From Thelonectria olida (taxonomy: Eukaryota > Ascomycota > Sordariomycetes > Hypocreales > Nectriaceae): 64,000 bases of DNA. A program made the position numbers and the translations under genes. The notes beneath the pieces are model-generated. The model did not search any database and was not told the origin of the DNA. It saw only the letters and a program-made list of their open reading frames with translations. This document shows positions 1 through 11,700 of this stretch, piece by piece (the stretch's first letter is position 1; each line of letters opens with the position of its first letter). The stretch lies in the NCBI GenBank assembly GCA_020736575.1, contig JAGPYM010000027.1:496001-560000 (forward strand). Reading direction: 5' to 3'.

Positions 1-98
1 TTGGGTCGTGCCTTGCCATGAGTCGGCCACGCTTCGTCTTTTTCTATCCATCAAAACGCCAAACCCCGTGACGCCGGACCTGTGCGAATGCCCTAAGC

Positions 99-1788
99 TT
101 AGTACCAGTCTCGGCCGCTCTTCTGCATCTCAATCAGACGCCATCCGCGCGTCTCGGGGTTGTTGACATCCTCGGGCATTCGAGTGATGCCGATGGCGTA
201 AGTCACCAGTTGCACCTTGTCCTCCATACCGGCGGCGAGCTTGTTGGACTTGGCGTTGCGGTAGACGTGCACCTCTTGGGTTCGGCAGGTGATGATAAAC
301 ACAGGCACCTCGCCGGGATCAAGCATGCGAGCTCGGAGAATGTCGACGTTCCTGATATCCAGGATGCGACCATCCGACTTCATGCCGGCCTGAAGATATT
401 GCTTAGTCAGAGCTTCGTAGACAGAGTACTGGGCCGCAGACAGCCACAGCTTCAATGTCTCCGTCTCGCCTTTAACGTAAGCATCCAAAACTTCCGGGAG
501 GATGTACTCTCGGAGCTCCTGCAGGAAAGGCTCAACCTGGAAGGAGGGGTCCATGGCACGGAACTTCTTGATAACCATGGCTGTCTCGTTCTCGGCAAAG
601 AACCCGCCAATCTTGTCCGTGATGCTTCGGGCGGTGGATACGAGAGGGTTCTCCGACTCGTCGTATTTATCTCGCATGTTGAAAACACCTTGGACAAACT
701 TGTTGGTGTCGCGGAAATCTCTCCATGCCTCCTTCCAAGCGGCGTCCTTGTGGAGGGTCACGTTGGTACCGGCACTGAAATATGTTAGCGTATTGCGTTC
801 TAGGAGGCTGCTGGGAAATGACTTACTCAGGGTCTTCCTGCATGACCTCACCGGTGTGCCCGCGCTGCTTGTCCAAAGCCTCTCGTCGACGGCGACGCTC
901 CTCCTTCTCAACCCAACCACCATATCGCGAAGAGCTACCATCGTCGATGACATTCTTCACGTTCTTGTAAGCCTCCGTTTCGCGGATGGGCGCAGTCGCC
1001 TTGTCCAGGGCATCAGCAGTGACGTTGGTCGCCTTTCGCACACCCTTCATAGCAGAGGTATCCCAGGTCCATGCGGCACCCTTGCCGATAGCTCCAGCAG
1101 TGGTTTTGACGGCCCCTCCAACAGTGTCGGAAATAGCACCAGTGGACTTCTCGTAGGCTTCACGAGCCCGTCGCACTGATTCGCTCTCAGTGAATTGGTG
1201 AGCGGCCGCACCAATCTGCTTGGTCGACTCGTTCCACTCCTGCGACTTCTGGAATTCCGTGTTCATGGTCTCCATGAACACCTGCCAGGGAGTCTTGTCG
1301 CCATGCGGAGGCGGAGGGGGGAGGTCCTCCTTCTTCTCCTTCTTACCACCCTCCTCCTTGCCCTCTTCCTTGCCGTCCTTTTCGCCACCCTCACCCTCTT
1401 CGTTCTTCTTGGGCTGGTCCTCATGGGACTTGCCCTCGGTCTCGCTGTCGGTCGGCTTCTGTTCCTTGGCCTCGGCTGGGGCCTTTTCCGTCTTGGGCTT
1501 GGGCTTCTCGTCTTGGGATAGCCGGCTAGACAGATGGAAGAGGCGAGTTTGCGCACCGTAGGTGAGGGTGAAGCGAAGTTCGGCGGGGACGAATTGGGAT
1601 CTCAGAGGGGAACGGATTGCGCCGGGGAGCATTGAACTCTGTGACCGGCTGCCATCTCGGCTGGCGTTTTGGGAAAGCCGAGATGCTAATCTGCGGTAGG
1701 ATGGTGATCTGCCAGAGGTGTTGAGGTGAACGGACGCCCGAGACAGGGCATTCTCGGTGTGCGCCGCCTTTCTCGTTAGGGAATTCAT
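99..1788 (-). CDS. TIM44: Mitochondrial import inner membrane translocase subunit TIM44
   Basis: Tim44 is the matrix-side peripheral subunit of the PAM motor. It tethers mtHsp70 to the TIM23 channel for presequence protein import. Two exons, complement(827..1788) and complement(99..774), join across a 52-nt GTAAGT..CAG intron to give 545 aa, a normal family length. The N-terminus is Arg/Ser-rich and almost free of acidic residues, as expected for a mitochondrial presequence. Residues about 95-155 are a highly charged Lys/Glu linker. The C-terminal 225 aa are the conserved Tim44 domain, which includes an ITCRTQEVHVY stretch and ends in GRDWY. The start is the first ATG after the divergent promoter shared with uS11m. 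Function is inferred from similarity; the intron is read directly from the sequence. Confidence 0.95.
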
Positions 1789-2058
1789 AATTGTAATAAC
1801 ACAAAGGGCCCTCCACAGAACGGGATTGATCGAGGATCAAAGGGCGATGAGGGAAAAAGAGGTTATGGAAGTTGGTGGAATGCGCGGGAGGAAATTTTGG
1901 CCTGCGATCTCGGTTGCGGGCGGAAAGGAAGGCGGCGAAACGGCAAAGCCTCGGCAGAATTGGCTGGCGTCGGAGCTCCCGCCAACCAGGCCAACGCAAA
2001 ATTTAGAATTGCCGGGATCCCTTCAAGACTTCTAATTGACACCGGCAATGCGAACAAG
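1789..2058. promoter_or_regulatory. Divergent promoter of TIM44 and uS11m
   Basis: This 270-bp gap separates two head-to-head genes for mitochondrial proteins, so it must hold both promoters and both 5' UTRs. I see no clear TATA box. One reading frame on the + strand stays open through part of it into the uS11m frame, but the product start is placed at 2059. Shared control of the pair is inferred from the arrangement. Confidence 0.6.
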
Positions 2059-2793
2059 ATGAGCCGCTCATTGACAAGTCGCCTTGCGGCTCAATCGCTC
2101 TTCCGAACTACCCAGACGACATCCAATGCGTTGAGATGTCCGTTCCAGGCGGCGAGGCCGCTCTCGCACACTGCCGCTCGACACGCCGATGACCTTCCTC
2201 CACCTCCTCCACGAGCGCCCAGAACCCGAGTCGCCAGGCCTAGCTCGGCTTCGCTTCTTGAGAACATATATGGCACAGCCCAGCCCGCTTCTGCTGCTGC
2301 TGAGCCCCAAAATGCGATGGCGAGCCTCTCCCAAAGCCTCTTCTTCAAGACGCTCAATCAATCCGCCAACTCCAATTCGGCCCTACTCTCTGGCAACCCT
2401 AAATCAGTTAAGGAAGACGACCTTGAGCCATACCACCTCCACATCTACTCAACCAAGCACAACACCCACATTACCTGCTCAAAGCCCAGCCGCGAACCCA
2501 TCATCTCCTTGTCTTGTGGTAACATTGGCTTCCGCAAGTCCCGTCGAGGTACCTTTGATTCCGCATACTCCCTGACCAAATACGTCCTTGAACGATTAAT
2601 CCACGGCGGATGGCCCATGAAGATTTCGCGACTAGAGGTGGTGTGCCGAGGCTTCGGTCAGGGCCGAGAGGCAGCGCTCAAGGTGTTGATGAGCCCTGAA
2701 GGCAAAGTGCTGCGCGACAAGATCGTCCGTGTGGCCGACTCGACGAGAATCAAGTTTGGTGGAACAAGAAGCGAGAAGCGGAGACGCCTGTAA
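2059..2793 (+). CDS. Mitochondrial small ribosomal subunit protein uS11m (Mrps18-like)
   Basis: Single exon, 244 aa. The C-terminal half (about 118-244) is a uS11 domain. It begins with the YHLHIYSTKHNTHIT strand and contains the SCGNIGFRKSRRGTFDSAY segment. It ends in KFGGTRSEKRRRL, typical of the rRNA-binding tail of uS11. The N-terminal 60 or so residues are rich in Arg, Ser and Leu without acidic residues, consistent with a mitochondrial targeting sequence, so I call the mitochondrial and not the cytosolic paralogue. The frame is open further upstream to 1897. I prefer the ATG at 2059 because it directly precedes the basic presequence (MSRSLTSRLAAQ) and has a good purine context. It acts in the mitoribosome platform. 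Confidence 0.92.
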   Translation: MSRSLTSRLAAQSLFRTTQTTSNALRCPFQAARPLSHTAARHADDLPPPPPRAPRTRVARPSSASLLENIYGTAQPASAAAEPQNAMASLSQSLFFKTLNQSANSNSALLSGNPKSVKEDDLEPYHLHIYSTKHNTHITCSKPSREPIISLSCGNIGFRKSRRGTFDSAYSLTKYVLERLIHGGWPMKISRLEVVCRGFGQGREAALKVLMSPEGKVLRDKIVRVADSTRIKFGGTRSEKRRRL

Positions 2794-3051
2794 TCTCAGG
2801 CGGGAGGACGTCGTGTGGATATTACTGTGAAGGATATCATAGAAATCCATTGTATCATACTATGTACGAAATGTATCATACGAATAAAAGCTGATCACAA
2901 TCCATTTAACCATAAAGAATGACTTGCTCCTTGTACAAAACCCGTGGTATCGTGCTGACCCATTGCAAGGAGCGCCGGCCCCAAAACCCAGACGCCAGAA
3001 ATGACCATATATGAAAAGAAACAGGTAGATCAACTGCCCCCATAGCCTGCT
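2794..3051. other. Short convergent 3' region
   Basis: A 258-bp gap between the stop codons of uS11m (+) and the PPPDE gene (-). It holds A/T-rich 3' UTR sequence, including AATAAA at about 2882-2887, which could serve as a polyadenylation signal for uS11m. Nothing else is seen. Confidence 0.5.
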
Positions 3052-3876
3052 CTACCAACGAGTGGCTACCTCAGACGCAGGAAGCTGGCGGCCTGACGAA
3101 TCTCTCAAGGCCTTCTTGCCCTTGCCGCTGCCACCTTGCCGTCTCTCCTCCTCGCTATCCCAGTCCTCAATTTGACTTGAATGCCGGCTTTCCGACAAGA
3201 GATGCGTGCCCGGATGATGGTTAAGCATCCGAGTTCGCTCATCGTCAGTGTCATCGTAATCACCAAGCAGCTCCCCGTCGGCGCCGTCGTATTCGGGAGG
3301 CTCAATCCACTCCCTAGGGACAACGCAAGGCAAAGCGACGCCGATACTGGCGGCACGGTTCAGCCAGGATGGACCAGGCTGGCCGGTGAGCTTCATGCAG
3401 AGGTATGACGTGAAGTGGTTGCAGTTCTTGGTGAGGAGATTATACGAGGTACCGAGGAACTCGTCGGATGCGCGTTTGAGGGCAGTTTCGATTTCTTCGT
3501 CGGTAGCGAGAGTGAAGCCGTGGAGGATTTCGCAGCGAAAAGTGCCTCCGGGAGGTTCGGATTTGGGCTTCGTCCAGTACACCCCCGTCATCCCTCGATT
3601 CTCATGGCCGCCATAAGCGTACTCTTTGCCGTTGATAACGACGCCAGAATGGAGAAGAGAGGCACCGACGGTCCAGAGGACAGATGAGAGTCGGCCGGGC
3701 TACAATGGCGTCAAGTCAGCAGGAAGCTCCAAGTTTAGCGAAGTGTTGGTTGCACTGCGCCGCGCGGGATTACCCACTGGAAGGAGGTCATAAACGTGAA
3801 TGGTAATTTCCGTCTTTTGTAGAGACAGCGTAGACCGATGCCTACTAGTAGTCGAGTTTCTTGACTTTCGGGGCAT
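3052..3876 (-). CDS. PPPDE/DeSI-family (de)SUMOylating or deubiquitinating isopeptidase
   Basis: Two exons, complement(3778..3876) and complement(3052..3699), with a 78-nt intron (GTGGGT..GTAG) give 248 aa. The first exon encodes 33 residues ending in HVYDLLP, and the second continues PGRLSSVLW. The intron therefore cuts the family's first conserved block, and the PPPDE fold is only complete after splicing. The second block carries the catalytic dyad expected for this thiol-protease family: a His in LLHSGVVING..YAYGGHE and a Cys in NCNHFTSYL. Residues from about 160 to the end are acidic and low in complexity, with no domain I recognise. Substrate (SUMO or ubiquitin) cannot be told from sequence. 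The gene is divergent from OLA1. Confidence 0.88.
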
Positions 3877-4805
3877 TTTCGCTGAGCCCGATGTCGGGGT
3901 TTGTTGAAGGCTGCGATGCGTTGCGACGTGCGACGTGCGACGTCAGTGTCTCGGAAGGCTGTGTATGGACGCCTGGAAGCGGGGGTCTGGATTTGAAGAT
4001 GGAGCGCTGAAGTCGAATCAATGGGAGGTTATTACAGAGAGAACGGGTATCCAAAAAAGAGACAAGGCAACAGGGTTGGGAGATATAATGATACAAATAG
4101 TTAAGGAAAGGAAAGCATGCGGGAGAAATAATAAAGGAAAAGGAAATGCGGGAGAAGCACTATTGCGCCTGATTCAGAAGACGCCTCAACGCCTCGCCAG
4201 GCGGGCTATCACTTGATGCGTGCCGCGTGCGATGCAACGACTGAAAGCGGGTTCGGTGAATTCGTCTCCGGAGCAGTACGTACCGGGCAGTGGAGAGATC
4301 TTGGAACTTGCACCGCTAGCCTGAATGCTGAAAAGAAGAACCTTGGTGGTGCGTCAGCCAATGACGTTGTTGTCACTTCAGTCGCCCATGGTCCGGATCA
4401 TCTCCATTCTCCGGTCGCCGATAACCTGAGCTGTTAGGCCGCCACACCCACAAGCCCCAACCTCGCCAAAGCAGGCCAAAGGTGGGGTGCCATATCAAAT
4501 TCTCATCTCATCATCTCGCTTTCCTCCTTCAAATATTTCTTCGTCACGACGGAAAATTTTTCTCTTTCTCTTCCCTTTTCCTCTCATCGACGTCGCTTTC
4601 CATAAGAAGCCCGTCCAAGGCGCATTGAGGGTTGGCAACAGCCAACCACGCCTTCACCACGAAGCTCCTCACTTCTTCGTCCTTCGCTTCTTTTCCCCCC
4701 TCCTTTACACCCCGCGCAGCAAGCTCTGCCGCCCTTGGATTCTTTCCACCCCCCTCGCGTCTAGTTGTCTTCGTTCCCCGTCGCGGCTACGCAAAATCAA
4801 GAAAG
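3877..4805. promoter_or_regulatory. Divergent intergenic region between PPPDE gene and OLA1
   Basis: A 929-bp region holding the promoters of two head-to-head genes. The OLA1-proximal part (about 4495-4770) is strongly pyrimidine-rich, typical of filamentous ascomycete core promoters and 5' leaders. From 4632 one frame is open into OLA1 without an ATG; this is treated as a separate finding. Confidence 0.5.
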
Positions 4806-6328
4806 ATGCCTCCCAAGAAGCAGGTTGTCGAGGAGAAGATCCCGCTGGGCCGGCCCGGTAACAGCTTGAAGAGTGGTATTGTATGTTTATCTCCCGCCTG
4901 TGTCGTGTTATCAAGGAGCTCATCGCTAACCCCTCCAGGTCGGCCTTGCCAACGTCGGCAAATCCACCCTCTTCCAGGCCATCACCAAGTGCAGCCTTGG
5001 TAACCCAGCTGTATGAAGCCCCCTCGCCGCCTCGCCGCCCTAGAATTGGGGTGCTGACAGCTTCCAAGAACTTTCCCTATGCCACCATCGACCCCGAAGA
5101 GGCTCGTGTCATCGTTCCCGATGACCGCTTCGACTGGCTTGTTGAGAAATACAAGCCCAAGTCGGTCGTCCCGGCCAACTTGACCGTCTACGATATCGCC
5201 GGTCTGACTCGTGGTTCGTCCACTGGTGCTGGTCTTGGCAACGCCTTCTTGTCTCACATCCGTGCCGTCGATGCCATCTTCCAGGTCGTCCGATGCTTCG
5301 ATGATGCCGAGATTATCCACATTGAGGGTGATGTCAACCCCACTCGAGATCTCGACATCATCAGCGAGGAGCTCCGACTGAAGGATATTGAGTTCGTCGA
5401 GAAGGCTCTTGAGAATCAGAAGAAGAAGACCCGCATGGGTGGCCAAAGTCTGGAGCTCAAGAAGGCTCGCCAGGAGCAGGAGACCATTGAGAAAATCCTA
5501 GACTGGATCAAGAGCGGCAAAGATGTCCGCAAGGGCACTTGGAGTCCCAAGGAGGTAAGCTTCTACTTTCTTTACTGCACTGCACTTTCATCTGCCACCT
5601 ACCCGCTTTTTATGATGACAAAAGGCCTATCGGCCTGAATCTTAACCCAGCTCGTCGACTGTCTCAATAATACAACGCAGAGACATCATGAGAACAAAAC
5701 CCCATTCTGAAAGCATTCATACCATTCTCTCATTTGATTAGAACTTTGGTATTGAGCATCTGCTGACATGCTCTTTCAGGTCGAGGTTATCAACCCTCTG
5801 ATGCTTCTCACCGCCAAGCCTGTTGTCTACCTCGTCAACTTGTCTGAGCGAGACTTTGTCCGCAAGAAGAACAAGCATCTTCCCAAGATCGCCGAGTGGG
5901 TCAACGAACACGCCAAGGGCGACGTTATCATTCCCCTCTCCGTCGCCTACGAGTCCCGACTCTCCATCATGGAGGATGCCGAGGCTAAGGAGGAGCAGAA
6001 GAATGTTGGCGCCGACTCTGCTCTGCCCAAGTGCATTCTTCAGATGCGCAAGGCTCTTCGCCTGGGCAGCTTCTTCACTGTCGGCCCCGACGAGGTTCGC
6101 CAGTGGACCATCCGCACCGGCTCAAAGGCTCCCCAGGCCGCTGGTGTCATTCACACCGATTTCGAGAAGACCTTCATCCAGGCTCTTGTCTTCAACTACA
6201 GCACTCTCTTTGAGCTGGGTAATGAGTCCGAGGTCAAGTCCAAGGGCAAGGTTATGACCAAGGGCAAGGAATACGTTGTGGAGGATGGTGATATCCTACA
6301 CATCAAGGCTGGTGCTGCCAAGGGTTAG
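4806..6328 (+). CDS. OLA1: Obg-like ATPase 1 (OLA1/YchF P-loop NTPase)
   Basis: Four exons (4806..4880, 4939..5010, 5069..5554, 5780..6328) encode 393 aa, matching the family length of about 395. Seen in order: P-loop VGLANVGKST at about 26-35; the OBG-type G domain with NFPYATIDPEEARV; DIAGLTRGSSTGAGLGNAF (switch II, DxAG); a coiled-coil insertion at about 130-205; the VNLSE motif in place of the usual NKxD; and a C-terminal TGS domain (TVGPDEVRQWTI to the end). The NxSE motif is the known reason that OLA1 prefers ATP to GTP. Family members bind ribosomes and respond to stress. The last intron is long for this window (225 nt) and the P-loop is split by intron 1. The start fits conserved MPPKK N-termini. 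Confidence 0.95.
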
Positions 6329-6936
6329 GGCGATAATATCCCGCCCTGATGTTGGTTTCTAGGCTAGATGAAAAAGTAAAATGCCATGATGTGACGAAGT
6401 ATATTCCGTCAATATGATCAAATTACCTTTTATAAACCGTTGTGTTTGTGACACAAACTCGGTGATGTGTGGAAATGCTGTCTCTACAAAGTTTGATGCC
6501 CGATCATACAAACTCCCTTTCCGCTCTGCCTTCGAAGTCACGACCTCTTTTCTTAGAGTCGTACGGCGTACTTGAGGTGAAGTCTTGTTCTTAGTGAAGT
6601 CTTATTGATGGCGTTTACCCAGAAGCCATTACTTTCATAAAGGAACAAGAGATTGGGAATTTGAAGTTTTTATATTAAATAGTCAAGTGTTTTTGGTAAT
6701 TTTTTTTATTCTCTCTGCCATTAAGAAGGGAATTAGAGTAAAGGTTTCTTTCAAATCATTGTAATTGTCATCATCATATTCCGCTTTTTTATAAAAACTC
6801 CAATCCTCAAAGTCGATCCATCAAGGAGACTCTGTCTTGTATAGGGTTCTCATTCCCTTTTACCTGTCAAAGGCCCAAAGGGAAAAATGAGTAAAACGCC
6901 CGTCTAAAAAACAAAAGAAGAAAGAAAAGGGTGAGA
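6329..6936. other. Convergent 3' intergenic region
   Basis: 608 bp between two convergent stop codons. It is A/T-rich with runs of T (about 6702-6710) and is likely made of 3' UTRs and polyadenylation sites. No ORF of interest and no RNA gene recognised. Confidence 0.5.
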
Positions 6937-8720
6937 TCAGATGCCGCCGTAGCGAACACCACGCTTGCCGAGCTCCTTGCGGCCGATGGCATCCTCGGGC
7001 CAGACCCAGCCGCGGCTGCGCTTGGCTTCACGCTTCTCAGCGAGCTGGGGCTGGGGAATCCAGGAGTCGCGGGGCTGGGCCTTGCGGCGGGTGCCCTCAG
7101 CGGGAGCGCCGATCTCAGAGCGCCAAACGGCTTGGCCCGCAGGAGTCTCGTCGCCAGCCAGCTGGCAGAGACCCCAGAGAGCGAGGCAGGCGGTCAGGGG
7201 AGTCTCAACGGGGTGAGTCGAGGCATCGCCCTCAGGAGCGGCAGCGGCGAGCTGCACGGAGGTGACCTCGAGGTCGCCAAAGAAGGGAGTGGACTCAGTG
7301 CCGTTGCGGACAAGAACAAGCTCAATCTCAGTGAGGATGAAGCCGTATCGGCAACCGTGCTCTCGCATGGCGTGGTGGATAGCAGCAAGACCGCGGAGGT
7401 ACTCGACGCGCTTGATGTTACCCTCGACACGCATGCCAGTGTTGAAGCGGTCGAAGCTTCGAACAATGCCGACGACACGAGCAGTGGGCTTGCCACCGAA
7501 CATGGCCGCAGCAGTGGTGGACTCACCAGCACCGTTGGCAACAAAGAGGAGGTCGTTCATGCCCTGGGTCTTGGGAGGAACGGAGAGCTGCAGAGGTCGA
7601 GTGGAGGAGAGAGCCAGAGCCGAGTTGAGCTTGGGGAGGTAGTACGAGGCGTAGATGGAGTGAAGGGCGCCCTCGGTCTCGGGATGGCGGGAGCTGAAGC
7701 CGGGCTGGGGAAGGAGAGGAGCGGCAATGGGAGTGGTCAGGAGAGCGGAAGCGCCAGGGAGAGAAAGAACGGTGCCGGCGTTGAAGGAAGACCATGAGCG
7801 AATGTTGCGGATATCCCACCAGAAGTGCTTAGTGTTGGGGTCGCGGAGAGGGAAGGAGATGTTGCGGACCAGAGAAGCAGCAGGGTTGGCAGAGGTGAGG
7901 AAGGTCAAGATGGTGGTGCTGGGAGTGGGGTCCGGAGTGGCAGCCATGCTCAAGGGAGAGGGAGCACGAGGGCTGTAGTTGACGTTGTTGCAGGTCTGGA
8001 AGCCATAGTCGGCCTGCTGAGGAGCGGTGGGGACATAGGCTGGCATCTGACGGTAGGTAGGATAGCCATAGCGATCGAGGGTGGTGGTGTCGAGACTGCA
8101 GGTGGAAGCACGGCGGGAGTGAGAGGGCACCGAGTTCTCACGGACAAAGGCGGCGGGAGAGGCAAGGAGAGAGGCGGGGATCTCTTCGGGCTCGCTGGAG
8201 AAGGAGAGGTGGGAGTTGGCGGGAGACTGATAAGGGTTGATGGGAGTTGAGTAGGCGAGGGTCTCGGGAGAGGTGTAACTCCTGGCATGACGGGCGGGTC
8301 GAGGAGCGGGAGGAGTGGTCATGCGGTAGTTGCAAGGGGTGGCATCAATGTTCTGGTCCTGAGAGCGGATCTTGGGCAGCAGAAGAGGACCGTGATGGCG
8401 GACGGGAGATGCACGGGGAGGAGTGGTGAGGCGGGAGCAGAGGGAGTCGGCGTTGGACTCTGCGGCGGAGACGGTCGAGTAGACCGAGGCCTTGGATGAT
8501 GAACGGGAGTGATTTGAGATGTTGCCAGCGGCGTGGCTGTAGGCCATTTCCAAGATGGACTGGTCGAAGGGCAAAGAAGCCATGGCAGGAGGAGGGCTGG
8601 GACGCTCAATAGAGGCTGAGGGGAAGGTAAAGTCAAAGGGCATATCGACTGCCAGACTGTGTATCGAGGTTAGCCATGACGTGTTTCGTGTAAGTGTATC
8701 GCTTTGACTTACGTAGACAT
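6937..8720 (-). CDS. Uncharacterised Ser/Pro-rich fungal protein with C-terminal WWDIRN domain
   Basis: I do not recognise a characterised function. Exon 1 is only 8 coding nt, complement(8713..8720). A 56-nt intron (GTAAGT..ACAG) leads to exon 2, complement(6937..8656), for 575 aa starting MSTLAVDMPFDF. Residues 1 to about 270 are low complexity, rich in Ser, Pro, Thr and Ala, with SxxRP-type patches that suggest disorder and possible phosphorylation. From about 275 a folded-looking region starts with ILTFLTSANPAASLVRNI, followed by KHFWWDIRNIRSWSSFN and a stretch to about 490 that resembles nothing I can name. The C-terminal 60 residues are basic. Related proteins in other filamentous ascomycetes have, as I recall, been labelled hypothetical or 'sialidase', but I see no Asp-box repeats to support that. 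The gene has a 3.9 kb gap upstream. Confidence 0.8.
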
Positions 8721-11700
8721 GATGGCGGTAAAATGTGTGTTGAAGAATTAGATATTTGATGTAGTTGTGTTTCAGAGAGTGCGGAGACCAGCTCCAACAA
8801 CAGACAATAGGAAACAATCAAGCGAAAACGAACAAACAAAGAGTCTATCAAAGACTCTCTTGCTGGAGATGTTGGTTTGCAAAGGCTGTGGAGCTCTTAG
8901 AAGGCAAAAAAGGGTCTTCTTTCTGTTGGAGAACCAGCGATGGTCCTTGGGAGAGTCTCGGAGTATGAGGGTCGAGGTTGAATGCCAGATCCAGTCTAGA
9001 CAAGACAGTAACAGAGAAACAAAGGAGAAACAGCCAAAAGAAAATAGGAAAAGAGAAGTTTGAGGATTGGGAATGCCCCTTGGTCGAAGTCGGGATGATT
9101 GGAGATGGACAGGCTGAGGATGAAGAGACCTGGCCGGGGGGGCGAGAGGCCGTCTTCTTATCCTTCCTTCGAAGGCGGCTGGATGGATTGGCAGAGAAGT
9201 GTTGAACAGTCGAATGGGTCAGTCTGTAGGTGCTCAGCCCATTCGCGGGTCGGGACCCATGCTCTTGCGACGGTGCAGCATGCCGAACGGAAGAGGCGAT
9301 TCTGAAACATGGAGCAAAAGCTAGCTAGAGATGCAGTCGAAGGCAAGGCCAAGACTGACAGAGACGCGCTATGGAAAATCGCGGGTGCGGTACGGTCGAC
9401 GAGACGGACGACGGGCGACGGGGATTCTCCACGGTCCCACGGTCAGGTCCCACGTCCCACGTCCACGTCGACCTTGTTCCTTGCGTCTCTCGGACGTTGT
9501 TGTTGTTTCTGATGCATATGTACGTACCCGCTCGCGCGCAAAGGACCGGAAGGATGTGGTGTAAGTCAAAGGCGGTGGGGATGCTCTAGAAAGAGAAGAA
9601 GCATGGGGCTAAAAAGGTGGTGGTGGTGGTGGATTATTCCGTGGTGGTTTAGCCCTGCAGCCTCTGGTTGGTCGGTGCTCCAGATTTGCAGATCCACACC
9701 GTGCCCGCAGCATCAACGTTTAAGCGCGAGAAGGTGTCATTCAGGTGGGACTCTGCGCTCAGGCCAGTGCGCGGTCCCGCCTTCTCCACACGGTACAGAC
9801 AGCCGTATCCCTGTCTCCTCGTTCTTCTTGACAAGCTTCTGCTGAAGCCGATTGATGCACATCCACGACCGCTGAATGGACCATGGCGCCTATGACTCAT
9901 TTTTAGATACATGCAGATGCACCCGTAGCCTAAGGGCCGGGGTTGTTTTAGCTGTCTCGGGTCTTTCTAGACGGAGCTTAGCTGCATCGACATTTCCAGG
10001 CTGGGAGAGCATCGCGCCTCTTGGGCGAAGCGTTGCTCGACCGACGAGACAGACGCGATCGTGTTGCAGCGATCGCGAAAGGAAACATGATGCCCAACAC
10101 GGCCAACGTCGACGTGAACCTCGACGATGAACGAGAGGCGCGTTTCTCCTCCTTCCTTGCATGTCGTCACGTTCCTGTCCTCGCCGTACCTGAGCGCTTT
10201 TCAGGGTCAAGGCCACTCCCCTCTCCACCCGTCGACTGCTCATTGCTTCATTCTTCTGCACACTGACTACACTGCATTGCATGCTGCAGTACCCTCTGCA
10301 CTACGTCTGTCCCGTCACAGGCCCTGTCCTGTCCCGCCTTTGTACAACGGACACTCGAGAGTCGAGTCGTCTAATCTCGCTTCATCAGCGCTGCTTAAGC
10401 GCCCGACAACACGAGCACAAGTTGTATAACATACTACCAGAATAGAAAATGAAGCCAGAGTGGTTCCTTCGAGCCGCACACATCTGTCCACGCAACACCC
10501 CGACCCCCCGGCCCTAGAACCACTTCCCGTCAATGCTCTGATGGAGGCTCGAGGAGGGGCCGCCCTGGCCGCAACCGCCGCCGGGCGTCTGTTTGATCGT
10601 TGAGCCTCGTTTTGGGGGCAGGGCGCTTACAGCAGCCTTTCAGGCCAATTCATTTCGCTTCTCACGGCGGTTTGAAGGCGGCAGTGCTTTAGGGTAAGAC
10701 GAGGTTCGATTAGGTCATTTGGGAATTGTAATTAAATATATCCAAAACCCCCCGCCGTCTCTCATGTTCAGGCGCCGACGTCTTACACGCTCTGGAGGAA
10801 GGGCGGCTACGGAGATTGAGCTCGGTCCACTAAGCATCCGGTTTCTTCAGTGTGTTCAGCGATGACACTCTGAAGCAGGAACCTGTCTGGCTCTCTTCCA
10901 TGTGTGTCTTTTTTTGCACAGCCTCCCCCGTAGCGTTCGTCTCCGGTCGCCATCTGATCCCATTTGCTGCGTGTCTTCCCCTTCTCTCTTCTTCATCTTC
11001 TCTATTTTTTCCCACATTATAGCGCGTGCCTTCTTCATCCCTCTCCCCTGTCCCTTCCCCCTCATTCGTCGCTCAGCACGCGCCTGCATCACAGGACGCG
11101 GGCCACGTCAAAGGAAAGGGCGTCGGGCCAATCGGCAGCGCGCATTCCCTCGGCCGTGATTCGTGAACGCTCCGCGTCTCCACTTTCCGCGTTCGGGGCT
11201 CCGTTTTTGCCGGCGCCGATTGGAGAGGGCCTCAACGGCGAAAAACGACTGGCTCTCGGCTTCTGCATGTTTCCCTTGGACGCCATGGTTCAGGCTGCAA
11301 CGTCGAAAGATGTCCCGGGCATCCATGTCACGGAAGACCGGGGGGTACCAGTCACTTCGCTGGCAGGTGGGTGCTCCCTACAAGCCAAGCGAGTGCCCTG
11401 CTCCAAGAACTAACTCTGAACGGGAAACCTTTGCTAAGTGCCCGTTTTAGGAAAGTTTTGTGTCGTTTCGTTTCCGTGTCTGGTCTTTGTTTCAACACGG
11501 TCCAAACACAAATCTTCCGACAATCAAGCTATCCTTGCCTGACTCACCGTCCCATCTGCCACTCCGTCTCCCCATGCGTGCGGCGCTCCCTGTCTCGGTG
11601 TGGGAGTGTGACTTGCCATACAGCCTCTGGTGTGTCTGGCTGGTCTTCTCTCCCCCGGCTGATCATTTCCCATCCACTCGGGTCGTCCATTGTCTCGTGT

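Noticed and set aside
3845..4096. 83-aa minus-strand frame overlapping the start of the PPPDE gene
   Set aside because: It is in a different frame from the PPPDE exon 1, which starts at 3876 and joins to the conserved domain.
6931..7797. 288-aa plus-strand frame opposite the WWDIRN gene
   Set aside because: Low-complexity Gly/Ala/Glu translation antisense to a frame with better protein character and splice support.
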